NCBI GenBank assembly: GCA_002707185.1
Contig: PAMF01000076.1
Coordinates: forward strand, 1-15,713
Length of the DNA: 15,713 bases
Source of the DNA: Chloroflexota bacterium
GTDB taxonomy: Bacteria; Chloroflexota; Dehalococcoidia; UBA3495
Reading direction: 5' to 3'
In this document: positions 7,266 to 14,772 of the stretch, one piece after another
Position numbering within the stretch: position 1 is the first letter of the stretch
Layout: each line of letters begins with the position of its first letter
The notes under the pieces: model-generated
Databases searched by the model: none
Told to the model about the DNA's origin: nothing
The model's input: only the letters and a program-made list of their open reading frames with translations
Program-made: the position numbers and the translations under genes

Positions 7266-8504
7266 TTAAACTAGCCCTTCTGACTCCATTCTCCGGAGCT
7301 CGTCTACACTTATTCCTCCAATGCTGCATAAAACCTCTTGGTTATTTGCGCCAAGGAGTGGCGGAGAGTTTGATGGTGAATCCTTTGTATCGACGAGCCT
7401 AATTGGAGTGTTGACTGTTCTGAATGGTCCTCCCATGGTATCACCGCTATCTAAAAACATTTTTCTAGTTTCCAAATGTGGACAATCGTCCAAGTCAGCT
7501 ACGTTCTGTACGATTCCCATGGAAAAACCGCATTCCAATAGCAGTTTGTTAAGCTCTTGTTTTGGTATGTGCTGGGACCATTCCTCGATCGCCGGTACTA
7601 TGTTGTTGAAATAAAAATCTCCCGCGATGTTTAGTCCCAGATAACGAGTGTCACTGATTAACTCGTCTCTACCTACCAGTTTCCAAAGAGCAGTCCATTT
7701 TTCGGGAGCGTCTCCCGCTCCTGCAAGAACCACATAGCCGTCCATTGCTTTCAATGCTAATTGGGCGCTAAACATATTCTCTCTGGCCCTGGTTGTTATT
7801 TGACCACTTTGTTGGTAGAGCGGCATACTGCTGGTCGTGTGAGCTACCATGCAATCATACATGGCCATGTCCACGTGTTGACCAATCCCGGTCTTGCGTT
7901 TGGATTCTAAGGCCATCATTATTCCTAAAGCAGTCCATACGCCAGGTACCGAATCTCCAATGTTATCTCCTACCATTTGTGGAGCGCTGCCAGGAGGTCC
8001 GGTCATTTCCATCCAGCCTCCCATTCCTTGCACACAGGGATTATTGGCCGGCCAATCCGAATACGGTCCTCTTAGTCCCTCGCCATCCCCGTATCCAGTT
8101 ATTGTGGCATATACGAGCCCAGGGTTAATTTCACTCAGCCTGTCCCAGCCGAAACCTAAACGTCGCATAGCGCCGGGTCCCCAGTTATCCAACAATACAT
8201 CGGAAACTTTAAGCATTTCTTCGAATGCTTCTTTACATCTTGGGTTTCGTAAATCGATTGTCACACTTTTCTTATTTCTATTAACTCCCAAATACCGTGC
8301 GCTGACCTTTTCTCCGTCTGTGCCATTTACGAAAGGGGTGTTGCTCCTGGCCCTATCGCCTGCTCCAGGACGCTCAATTTTTATTACTTCAGCTCCCATA
8401 TCTGCCAAAATCATGGCGCAATATGGTCCCGCTACGATGTGAGTAGCATCCAGTACACGAAGACCTTCTAGCGGTAATGGTAACTGAGAATTATTGGTAG
8501 TCAT
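7266..8504 (-). CDS. CaiB/BaiF family (class III) CoA-transferase
   Basis: A 412-aa class III CoA-transferase, a family that moves CoA between carboxylic acids through an enzyme-bound acyl anhydride. It has the normal length and opens LEGLRVLDATHIVAGPYCA (12-30), the nucleotide-like CoA-binding Rossmann part. MILADMGAEVIKIERPGAGD (31-50) follows, and then NRNKKSVTIDLRNP (75-88). The catalytic aspartate is Asp184 in the GDS motif of MVGDNIGDSVPG (177-188), equivalent to Asp169 of formyl-CoA transferase, and GQHVDMAMYD (208-217) follows as in the family. AGGAGAGG just before the ATG at 8504 supports the start. The donor and acceptor acids cannot be told. A promoter candidate lies upstream (8547-8575), and hisS follows after 50 bp on the same strand. 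It would act in acyl-CoA-based acid catabolism. Confidence 0.93.
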   Translation of the reverse strand: MTTNNSQLPLPLEGLRVLDATHIVAGPYCAMILADMGAEVIKIERPGAGDRARSNTPFVNGTDGEKVSARYLGVNRNKKSVTIDLRNPRCKEAFEEMLKVSDVLLDNWGPGAMRRLGFGWDRLSEINPGLVYATITGYGDGEGLRGPYSDWPANNPCVQGMGGWMEMTGPPGSAPQMVGDNIGDSVPGVWTALGIMMALESKRKTGIGQHVDMAMYDCMVAHTTSSMPLYQQSGQITTRARENMFSAQLALKAMDGYVVLAGAGDAPEKWTALWKLVGRDELISDTRYLGLNIAGDFYFNNIVPAIEEWSQHIPKQELNKLLLECGFSMGIVQNVADLDDCPHLETRKMFLDSGDTMGGPFRTVNTPIRLVDTKDSPSNSPPLLGANNQEVLCSIGGISVDELRRMESEGLV

Positions 8505-8546
8505 GTTCCTCTCCTAGGCTAACATGAGGTGGGCAGTACGGATTCT

Positions 8547-8575
8547 ACTATAAAACATTATCGCCAAGCTGAAAA
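8547..8575 (-). promoter_or_regulatory. Candidate promoter for the CoA-transferase
   Basis: Read on the minus strand, TTTTCA (8575-8570) is followed after 17 bases by TATAGT (8552-8547), matching the sigma-70 consensus at four and five of six positions. The transcript would start near 8540, leaving a leader of about 36 bases that includes the AGGAGAGG ribosome site. Confidence 0.42.
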
Positions 8576-8597
8576 CCCAGGGTCTTTTAAGTCGTTA

Positions 8598-8606
8598 TGC
8601 TATACT
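8598..8606 (+). promoter_or_regulatory. Extended -10 element upstream of the Nudix gene
   Basis: TGCTATACT fits an extended -10 promoter (TG, one base, then TATACT with five of six consensus matches). No good -35 is found 16-18 bases upstream, as is common for this class. The leader would be about 100 bases. The same nine bases recur at 11581-11589 before the NIPSNAP gene. Confidence 0.35.
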
Positions 8607-8713
8607 CGCATCGAATCTGATACTATCTGTTATATGACTATCCTCGGATTGTCACACTTGTAACCATAGCTTTGAATTAGTGGGTTAAGTTTATCGGTAA
8701 ATGGACGTAAATA

Positions 8714-9475
8714 ATGGATATATTGCATTTTGATACTAATCCTTTCGGCGGAGCAGTTATAGTTCCCCAATCATTGCCAGAGGACCCGGATGAGTTTGGT
8801 TCGAGATTAAGTTATTCTTTACAAACATGGGGTTCTGACGGTCTTAAAGCGGTGTGGCTTCAAATCCCCAAAGCCTTGTCAAAATTGATACCCATTGCAA
8901 TCGACGCAGGCTTTGATTTTCACCATACATCAGATGAGTATTTGATGCTGACACATCAATTGATACCAGGGGCTCATCTTCCTCCATTTGCAACTCATTA
9001 CATAGGCGTGGGTGGTGTGGTATTGAACGAAGATCAAGAACTTCTCGTAGTATGTGAAAGATATCGTCGACCCGGGCAAGCGCCGTTTTATAAATTACCC
9101 GGTGGTGCCCTTCAGGCAGGAGAACATCTAGTAGATGCTATAGTCAGGGAGGTATTGGAAGAGACAGGTGTCGAGACGAAATTTGAATCGCTAGTTTGCT
9201 TCCGGCATTGGCATGGGTATAGGTACGGAAAATCCGATATATATTTTGTTTGTAGATTGGCGCCGTTAAGCAGGGAAATTACTATGCAAATAGAAGAAAT
9301 TGAAGAATGTATTTGGATGCCAGCCAGTCAATTTCTGGGCTCGCCGGATATCAGCGAATTCAATAAAAGTATTGTCAGGGCAGCTTTAGAAAGCCCTGGG
9401 ATAGTCAATTCCTGGATCGAAGGTGTAGGAGATCCCGCGACTAGAGAGTTCTTTATGCCAGGTAACATCGGGTAG
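8714..9475 (+). CDS. Nudix hydrolase with NUDT6-like N-terminal domain
   Basis: A 253-aa two-domain Nudix protein. The Nudix box (G-x5-E-x7-REU-x-EE-x-GU) is perfect: G131, E137, R145-E146, E149-E150, G152. Residues 1-95 form a pre-Nudix domain. Its pattern of LQTWGSDGLKAVWLQIP (36-52), then a helix, DAGFDFHHTSDEYLMLT (64-80) and LPPFATHYIGVGGVV (89-103), follows that of eukaryotic NUDT6 and the plant NUDX2/7 group. The stretch after the box, RHWHGYRYGKSDIYFVCRL (164-182), also fits. Relatives hydrolyse nucleoside diphosphates linked to another moiety, such as ADP-ribose or NADH; the substrate here is unknown. An in-frame TAA at 8708-8710 fixes the ATG at 8714 as the first possible start, with almost no ribosome site. 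It is divergent from the CoA-transferase and intact. Confidence 0.9.
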   Translation: MDILHFDTNPFGGAVIVPQSLPEDPDEFGSRLSYSLQTWGSDGLKAVWLQIPKALSKLIPIAIDAGFDFHHTSDEYLMLTHQLIPGAHLPPFATHYIGVGGVVLNEDQELLVVCERYRRPGQAPFYKLPGGALQAGEHLVDAIVREVLEETGVETKFESLVCFRHWHGYRYGKSDIYFVCRLAPLSREITMQIEEIEECIWMPASQFLGSPDISEFNKSIVRAALESPGIVNSWIEGVGDPATREFFMPGNIG

Positions 9476-9698
9476 AAGTGTCATCAAGTCTGGCAAGATA
9501 TGCTCGAAAATCACCGGACATGTGAGTCACGATTGCGTGTTCTAAATCACATATCTTATGGGTGTTTTGAATATGGTTTGTATGATTAGTTCACCCTATT
9601 GAAGAACTTAAAGAAAGACGGATTTAAGATATGTCAGTCCTAGAGCTATTTATGTTGTAACCGTTCTCTTTCGTATTTAATGGGAAAAGGAGTGATTT

Positions 9699-10628
9699 AT
9701 GGCTACTAATAAAATACCGAGTGAGCAAGAGGTGATCGGCTGGATGGATTCCTTGAGCAATTGGGGCCGCTGGGGCTCTGATGACCAATTGGGGACCCTT
9801 AACCTGATTACGGATGCTAAACGGGTGGAAGCGGCTAGTCTAGTCAAGGAAGGGATTAGTGTGACTTGTTCTCGTTTGGTGGTGCCCGAGCAAGCGCCTG
9901 ATGTGACCACTATTCCGCCATTGCACTATATGATTAGAGCTGGGGATACTGTCCCTGCCCAAGGTGGTGGTGGGACATCAGATTTCATCGGTTTTTCTTA
10001 TCACGGACTGACGATAACTCATCTTGATGCACTTTGCCATCAAACATGGGACGGGAAATTGTATAACGGCAACAATGCATCTGCTGTTGGGAGTGAGGAT
10101 AAGGCCACTGTACTCAATATTGATCAAGCACAGAATGGCATCATTACTAGGGGAGTGATGTTAGATATCGCTAAAGTTAGGGGAGTTGATTGGTTAGAGG
10201 CGGGTGAGGGTGTTTTCACCGAGGATTTGGAAGCCGCCGAGAAGGCTCAAGGAGTAGAACTGGGCTCAGGTGATGCCCTGATTTTACGCTTGGGTTGGTA
10301 TAAGCGTCGTATGGAAGTCGGTCCTCCAGAATCGGGCCGTCCCGGGTTGCATGCAGAGACCCTCCCCTGGCTAAAAGAACGAGGTATATCGGTTGTAGCC
10401 GGTGATGCTTCTCAAGACGTGGATCCGAGTGGGTATCCAAACATCGGACTACCAATCCATCGCGTTGGTATAGTTGGAATGGGTTTATGGCTTATTGATG
10501 CGGGGAATTGTGAAGAACTGGCTTCTGTCTGCCAACGCTTAAATCGATATGAATTTATGTTTATTGTCGCTCCTATAAGGTTCAAGAATGCGACGGGTTC
10601 TCCTACCAATCCTCTGGCTGTATTTTGA
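9699..10628 (+). CDS. Cyclase/kynurenine-formamidase family metal hydrolase
   Basis: A 309-aa member of the cyclase family (KynB-like). The metal-binding signature is present as HGLTITHLDALCH (102-114), giving His108, Asp110 and His114 in the H-x-D-x3-H arrangement that binds zinc or manganese in formamidases. SGDALILRLGWYK (about 201-213) and VVAGD (about 234-238) are further family segments. KynB proteins are about 210 aa; this belongs to the longer (about 300-aa) branch that opens with WGRWGSDDQLGTLNLIT, common in catabolic gene sets and usually of unknown substrate. AAGGAG (9687-9692) gives a clear start. It is followed after 50 bp by the isocitrate-lyase-superfamily gene, probably in one transcript. 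It likely hydrolyses an amide, ester or lactone bond in the cytoplasm; the substrate is not inferable. Confidence 0.88.
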   Translation: MATNKIPSEQEVIGWMDSLSNWGRWGSDDQLGTLNLITDAKRVEAASLVKEGISVTCSRLVVPEQAPDVTTIPPLHYMIRAGDTVPAQGGGGTSDFIGFSYHGLTITHLDALCHQTWDGKLYNGNNASAVGSEDKATVLNIDQAQNGIITRGVMLDIAKVRGVDWLEAGEGVFTEDLEAAEKAQGVELGSGDALILRLGWYKRRMEVGPPESGRPGLHAETLPWLKERGISVVAGDASQDVDPSGYPNIGLPIHRVGIVGMGLWLIDAGNCEELASVCQRLNRYEFMFIVAPIRFKNATGSPTNPLAVF

Positions 10629-10678
10629 TAATTTAGTCTTCAATTCAATATTAGTCTTCCATATAGGAGGTCGCGTAT

Positions 10679-11542
10679 ATGCTTCCGGTTAAGAAAAGAT
10701 TCAGAGATGTTTTATACTCGGATAAATGTTCGCTGGCAGCAAACATTTTCGATCCATTATCAGCCCGAATAGCCGATATTCTTGGCTACCAGGTTTGCGT
10801 TTTATCAGGCTCGGTCGGTAAGGTCGCAAATTTGGGTGTACCAGATATCGTCCTTTCTAATATGTCGGATGTGGTTGATCATTGCAGGCGTATTACAAGA
10901 ATGACTGACGTGAGTCTCATGGTTGACGCAGAGGATGGTTTTGGAAATGCCGTAAATGTCGCACGGACCGTTCGGGATTTGGAGAATGCAGGGGTTTGTG
11001 GTATCGAAATTGAAGATAACGTAGTGCCAAGAGAATTTAATGTCACTAACCCAGGGTTGGTATCGACTGAAGAGCAAGTTGGGAAATTAAGAGCTGCCGT
11101 TGCAGCTAAAAGAGATCCCGATACTGTAATAATAGCCCGTACAAGTGCTTTATCCGAGGTTCCGTTGGATGAGGCATTGAACAGGATCAAGGCGTATTCT
11201 GATACCGGCGCTGAAGCCTTAATGTTGGTCGGAGCGAAAAGAGGTAAAGAAGATATTAGTGCTGTGCACAATGTTACCTCGTTACCGCTATGCGTTTTAA
11301 GTCCCCCAACTGATACCCGAGATGATAGTGACTTTCTGGACGCGAATGGAGTTAGGATACTGATGCTCGGTAATCCAACGTTCGCAGTGGCTGTTCAGGC
11401 AATTTATGACACCTTGGATGCCTTGAATAACGGGATTAAACAGGAGGAATTGACGGATAGCATGGCATCATCTGAGCTTCTGAGGGAAGTGAATAAAACG
11501 GATGAATATTTGAATTGGCAGTTGGAATATCGCAATCCCTAA
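10679..11542 (+). CDS. Isocitrate lyase/PEP mutase superfamily enzyme (oxaloacetate decarboxylase-like)
   Basis: A 287-aa TIM-barrel protein of the isocitrate lyase/PEP-mutase superfamily. Metal-binding acidic residues are seen in VDAEDGFGNAVNV (82-94), with Asp83 and Asp86, and in IEIEDNVVP (109-117), with Glu112 and Asp113; Arg154 in IIARTSAL (151-158) is the usual substrate arginine. The catalytic cysteine loop of isocitrate and methylisocitrate lyases (K-K/R-C-G-H) is replaced by PREFN, and the PEP-mutase signature (EDK-x5-NS) is not met. It is therefore nearest to the Cys-less branch typified by the Pseudomonas oxaloacetate decarboxylase PA4872. It probably decarboxylates or cleaves a 2-oxo or 2-hydroxy diacid. 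The ribosome site is ideal (AGGAGG 10665-10670, eight bases from ATG). It follows the cyclase gene by 50 bp and is intact. Confidence 0.88.
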   Translation: MLPVKKRFRDVLYSDKCSLAANIFDPLSARIADILGYQVCVLSGSVGKVANLGVPDIVLSNMSDVVDHCRRITRMTDVSLMVDAEDGFGNAVNVARTVRDLENAGVCGIEIEDNVVPREFNVTNPGLVSTEEQVGKLRAAVAAKRDPDTVIIARTSALSEVPLDEALNRIKAYSDTGAEALMLVGAKRGKEDISAVHNVTSLPLCVLSPPTDTRDDSDFLDANGVRILMLGNPTFAVAVQAIYDTLDALNNGIKQEELTDSMASSELLREVNKTDEYLNWQLEYRNP

Positions 11543-11580
11543 CCAGACACGTACGGTTTCTGGCTATAGAAACTTGCCAC

Positions 11581-11589
11581 TGCTATACT
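11581..11589 (+). promoter_or_regulatory. Extended -10 element upstream of the NIPSNAP gene
   Basis: TGCTATACT in the 119-bp gap between the isocitrate-lyase-superfamily gene and the NIPSNAP gene. It has the extended -10 form, and a transcript would start near 11596 with a leader of about 66 bases. It suggests that the NIPSNAP gene can be transcribed on its own. The -35 region (TGGCTA, 17 bases upstream) is poor. Confidence 0.35.
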
Positions 11590-11661
11590 ATTCTTGATTC
11601 GTAGATAAGCGGATCCTAGGTTACTGAGTCAGTTAGATTTTGGTTTTGAGGAGTATTCTAC

Positions 11662-12315
11662 ATGCTATACGAGCTCAGAGTTTATGAAACAATGCCTGGT
11701 AAATTGCCGGCTTTGAACGATAGATTTGCGAATCATACTACGGGGTTTTTTAAAGATCACGGTATTGGTATGCTTGGATTTTGGACCGATGAAATAGGTG
11801 ATAGTAACAAGTTAACCTATATTTTGGATTTCGAAAGCATGTCAGATAGAGATGAAAAATGGTCCGCATTTAATGCTGACCGACGATGGCAAGAGGTCAG
11901 GGCTGAGACTGAACAAGATGGTCCGATAGTGGGCAGGGTATTAAATTCTTTTTTGAACTTGACCCCATATTCACCGGTCCCTTCGATATCGTCTAATGTG
12001 CAAGAATTGAGAACCTATGAGGCAGTACCTGGAAAGATGCCTGCTTTGAATGATAGGTTTGCAAATCATACTAACTCGCTGTTTCAAAAGCACGGAATAG
12101 ACATAGTCGGTTATTGGACAGAAGTAGTTGGTACCAGTAATGAGCTAATCTATATGCTGGGATATGATGGTCTAGCGGATCGGGAAGAAAAGTGGGCGAA
12201 TTTTCAAAACGATCCGGATTGGATTAAGGCTCGCACCGCATCCGAGGTTGATGGCCCCTTGAATAGAAGGGCCCACAACCAAATTATTCGGCGCACTGCC
12301 TATTCCCCCAAATAG
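11662..12315 (+). CDS. Tandem NIPSNAP-domain protein
   Basis: A 217-aa protein made of two NIPSNAP domains (ferredoxin-like dimeric alpha/beta barrel fold), residues 1-104 and 113-217, joined by a short Pro/Ser linker. The halves align at an offset of 111 residues: PGKLPALNDRFANHT (12-26) against PGKMPALNDRFANHT (123-137), and later FWTDEIGDSN against YWTEVVGTSN. Each has the family opening Y/Q-ELRxYE. Single-domain NIPSNAP proteins are about 105 aa and dimerise, so this fusion probably forms the pseudo-dimer within one chain. GAGGAG (11648-11653) supports the start. Catalytic roles are rarely known in this family; such genes often sit beside catabolic enzymes, as here. The duplication is intact in frame. 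Confidence 0.9.
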   Translation: MLYELRVYETMPGKLPALNDRFANHTTGFFKDHGIGMLGFWTDEIGDSNKLTYILDFESMSDRDEKWSAFNADRRWQEVRAETEQDGPIVGRVLNSFLNLTPYSPVPSISSNVQELRTYEAVPGKMPALNDRFANHTNSLFQKHGIDIVGYWTEVVGTSNELIYMLGYDGLADREEKWANFQNDPDWIKARTASEVDGPLNRRAHNQIIRRTAYSPK

Positions 12316-12443
12316 CCTAGATCTTTTTCTCAAATGCCCAGAGTACAAGTCTATAGGGTGCGAATTTAATCGGGTCGACTTGTCAGTGGCCAATGGGTAG
12401 CATAAAGCGAACGACATGGCTTTATAAACCAGAAGGAATTTGT

Positions 12444-12481
12444 AAAGCTCTTAAATGCGTTTTGGGAAAAGCTCTTAAATG
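12444..12481. repeat. 14-bp direct repeat, two copies, 24-bp period
   Basis: AAAGCTCTTAAATG occurs at 12444-12457 and again at 12468-12481, separated by 10 bases. It lies in the 249-bp gap between the convergent NIPSNAP and oligopeptidase B genes, where no promoter is needed. Apart from this repeat, the POP terminator hairpin and a weak 7-bp inverted repeat (12345-12351 with 12377-12383), I see nothing in this gap. Confidence 0.8.
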
Positions 12482-12542
12482 AGATTTATTTTGTGATTAT
12501 TTACTTACACACTACTCTAAATTGGATTGTTTTTGATTGTCG

Positions 12543-12565
12543 TTAGAAAACCATTTCTAATGGTT
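12543..12565 (-). terminator. Hairpin terminator after oligopeptidase B
   Basis: On the minus strand AACCATT and AATGGTT (12565-12559 with 12555-12549) pair perfectly around a three-base loop and run into TTTTCTAA. The hairpin begins at the first base of the stop-codon region of the oligopeptidase gene. The stem is only seven base pairs and has few GC pairs, so strength is uncertain. Confidence 0.5.
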
Positions 12566-14616
12566 CACTCCTTAGGGTATCCAAATTGGTTTAGGATAAA
12601 AGTGTATTCTTCCGCGACCTCTTTTAGACGTTCGAAACGTCCCGAGGCACCGGCATGGCCGGAGTCCATGTGGATTTTTAGCAGTAAAAGGTTGTTATCT
12701 GTTTTATTGTGTCTTAGTGATGCAGCCCATTTAGTTGGCTCCCAGTATGTTACTCTTGGATCGCTGATTCCACCCGTAATAAACATTGAAGGGTAATCTT
12801 GTTGCTGGATGTTGTCGTAAGGTGAATAAGATTTGATGTAATCGTAGTATTCATGTTGATTAGGATTTCCCCATTCGTTATATTCCATTGTCGTAAGTGG
12901 CAAAGTATCATCTAGCATAGTGGTTAAAACATCTACGAAAGGAACATGTGCCACTATAGAACGAAAGAGGTCTGGCCTCATATTGGCAATTGCTCCCATT
13001 AGCATCCCACCAGCGCTCCCACCTACCGCTACGATCTGGCCTGCCCGGGTATATTTTTCTTGTATCAGATATTCCGCACACTGGATAAAATCGGTGAAAG
13101 TATTTTTTTTGTTCAGCAATTTACCTTCTTGATACCAGTCCCATCCCAAGTCCATTCCGCCTCTAGGATGAGCGATAGCGAATATGAATCCCCTGTCTAC
13201 TAATGACAATCTGCTCGAACCGAAGTCTGATTCCATTATTATGCCGTATGATCCGTACCCATATAAATATAAAGGTGCAGAACCGTCGAGAGGTGTATCT
13301 TTTCGAAATAGGAGTGATATCGGTATTAGAGTGCCGTCCTCCGCTGGTGCCAATACCCTCTTGCTGGCGTAAAGATTTGAATCGAAGCCCGCCAATACTT
13401 CGGTTTGTTTTTTGAGTTCTCGGCTGTTGTTAGCCATGTCATAATCAAAAATAGTTGATGGTGTAGTTAAGGATGCATAACTGAATCGTAAAACCGAAGT
13501 ATCCCACTCGCGTCCCTGTTGCGGACGGACATTATAATCTTCTTCATCAAAATAAATACTTTGATTAGTTCCTGAGTCAAGATGTATCACCTCTAATTTG
13601 GGTAGGCCTTTATCCCGAATAGAAACCACTAAATAATCCTGAAAAAGTAATATAGTTTGAATAATGCGTCCGGGTTGGTAATGGTAGAAATCTGTCCAGT
13701 TTTCTTTTAACGGATTGGTGATGGGCGTTTGAGATATCTTGAAATCTTTAGCGCCATCTCCGTTATTCCGGATCATAAAATGTTCACCGTGATCCTCGAC
13801 ATCGTACTCAAAATCCTCTTGTCGTGGTTGAATTAGAGTTAGAGAATTATTTGGTTGATTGGCATCTAAAAAATGCCATTCGGCTATGTTATTACCCCCG
13901 GAAATTACGTATATAAATCTGCTGCTGGCGGACTTAGCTAAGCCTACAAAGAACCTTGGATCGGTCTCTTGATATATCAGAACATCACCTGAAAAGTCTG
14001 TTCCGATCATGTGTCGAAGAATCTTTACAGGTCGGTGATGTTCGTCTAATGAATCATAAAAAATTGTACGACTGTCGTTGGCCCACTCCAGAGAATAATA
14101 TGAATTGGGTATAGAGTCATCTAACATCAATCCGGTTTCTAGGTCTTTTATCCTGATTGTATATTCTTCAGATCCAGTATGATCGACTGAAAACGCAAGC
14201 AATTTGTGATCAGGACTGTTTTCTACGGAACCTATCTGTGTATAGTCTTGATTTTGTGCCAATTGATTGACGTCCAGCAGAATTTCTTCTGGTTTGTCTA
14301 GAGATAGATATTTCCTGCAAAAAATAGGATATTGAGTACCCTCTTCGAATTTGGTGTAATACCAATAATCGCCTTCTTTCGAAGGCACTGTCGAATCATC
14401 TTCCTTGATACGAGCTCGCATTTCGGTGAAGAGCTGTTCTCGCTGTTCTGCCCAAGGTTCGAAAATGTGCTCAGTAAAGGAGTTTTCAGAATTTAGGTAT
14501 TCCAGAGTGTCAGGGTCCTCCATATCCTGGATCCAGTACCAAGGGTCAATTCGAATATCTCCGTGGGCCGTCAATTCTTGTTGCTTTTGAGGGGCGATGG
14601 GCGGTAAGTCTTGCAT
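12565..14616 (-). CDS. ptrB: Oligopeptidase B (protease II, S9A family)
   Basis: A 683-aa serine peptidase, against 686 in E. coli PtrB, with an N-terminal helical part, a seven-bladed propeller (about 75-400) that gates the site, and a C-terminal alpha/beta-hydrolase domain. The triad is Ser534 (GGSAGG), Asp619 (GGISDPRV) and His654 (DSGHAGASGR); each is exactly two residues beyond the E. coli numbers 532, 617 and 652. YLYGYGSYG and AHPRGG (oxyanion region) are also conserved. Of the two S1 glutamates known to select basic P1 residues in enterobacterial enzymes (576 and 578), the first is kept as Glu578 and the second is Asn580, so the Arg/Lys preference may be weaker. There is no signal peptide, so it is cytoplasmic and trims short peptides. 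Ribosome site AAGAGG lies eight to nine bases before the ATG. It is divergent from the TPP operon. Confidence 0.95.
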   Translation of the reverse strand: MQDLPPIAPQKQQELTAHGDIRIDPWYWIQDMEDPDTLEYLNSENSFTEHIFEPWAEQREQLFTEMRARIKEDDSTVPSKEGDYWYYTKFEEGTQYPIFCRKYLSLDKPEEILLDVNQLAQNQDYTQIGSVENSPDHKLLAFSVDHTGSEEYTIRIKDLETGLMLDDSIPNSYYSLEWANDSRTIFYDSLDEHHRPVKILRHMIGTDFSGDVLIYQETDPRFFVGLAKSASSRFIYVISGGNNIAEWHFLDANQPNNSLTLIQPRQEDFEYDVEDHGEHFMIRNNGDGAKDFKISQTPITNPLKENWTDFYHYQPGRIIQTILLFQDYLVVSIRDKGLPKLEVIHLDSGTNQSIYFDEEDYNVRPQQGREWDTSVLRFSYASLTTPSTIFDYDMANNSRELKKQTEVLAGFDSNLYASKRVLAPAEDGTLIPISLLFRKDTPLDGSAPLYLYGYGSYGIIMESDFGSSRLSLVDRGFIFAIAHPRGGMDLGWDWYQEGKLLNKKNTFTDFIQCAEYLIQEKYTRAGQIVAVGGSAGGMLMGAIANMRPDLFRSIVAHVPFVDVLTTMLDDTLPLTTMEYNEWGNPNQHEYYDYIKSYSPYDNIQQQDYPSMFITGGISDPRVTYWEPTKWAASLRHNKTDNNLLLLKIHMDSGHAGASGRFERLKEVAEEYTFILNQFGYPKE

Positions 14617-14635
14617 GTAAAGAACCTCTTGAAAT

Positions 14636-14664
14636 GTTATATAAATATGTGGACGGTGGGTCAG
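14636..14664 (-). promoter_or_regulatory. Candidate promoter for oligopeptidase B
   Basis: On the minus strand CTGACC (14664-14659) and TATAAC (14641-14636) are 17 bases apart, matching consensus at four and five of six positions. The predicted start near 14629 would give a very short leader that only just holds the ribosome site, so the exact start is uncertain. The -35 word TGACCCAC is repeated in the divergent promoter. Confidence 0.45.
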
Positions 14665-14743
14665 CCCTAGAAAATACGTATCTTGGCCGGTGGGGGCACG
14701 ATTAATGGAGATCCCATTCTTTTTTCAGGCGGACAATTCTTGT

Positions 14744-14772
14744 TTGACCCACGTCGTAGCTGACCATATAAT
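14744..14772 (+). promoter_or_regulatory. Strong sigma-70 promoter for the TPP decarboxylase operon
   Basis: TTGACC (14744-14749, five of six), a 17-base spacer and a perfect TATAAT (14767-14772). Transcription would start near 14779, leaving a leader of about 86 bases. This is the best promoter match in the window. An imperfect palindrome, GTAGC-TGA-CCAT-ATA-ATGG-GCTAC (14756-14779), spans the spacer and the -10 box and could be an operator. Confidence 0.65.

Noticed and set aside
7894..8442. 182-aa plus-strand ORF inside the CoA-transferase gene
   Set aside because: It is the antisense shadow of a well-supported CoA-transferase, and lacks a ribosome site or recognisable domain.
9494..9633. 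AAGATATG repeats (two direct at 9495 and 9626, one inverted at 9550)
   Set aside because: Eight-base AT-rich words in an AT-rich gap; expected by chance and not placed relative to any promoter.
12345..12383. ACAAGTC/GACTTGT inverted repeat in the NIPSNAP-oligopeptidase gap
   Set aside because: Seven-base arms with a 25-base loop and no T-run; not convincing as a terminator or operator.
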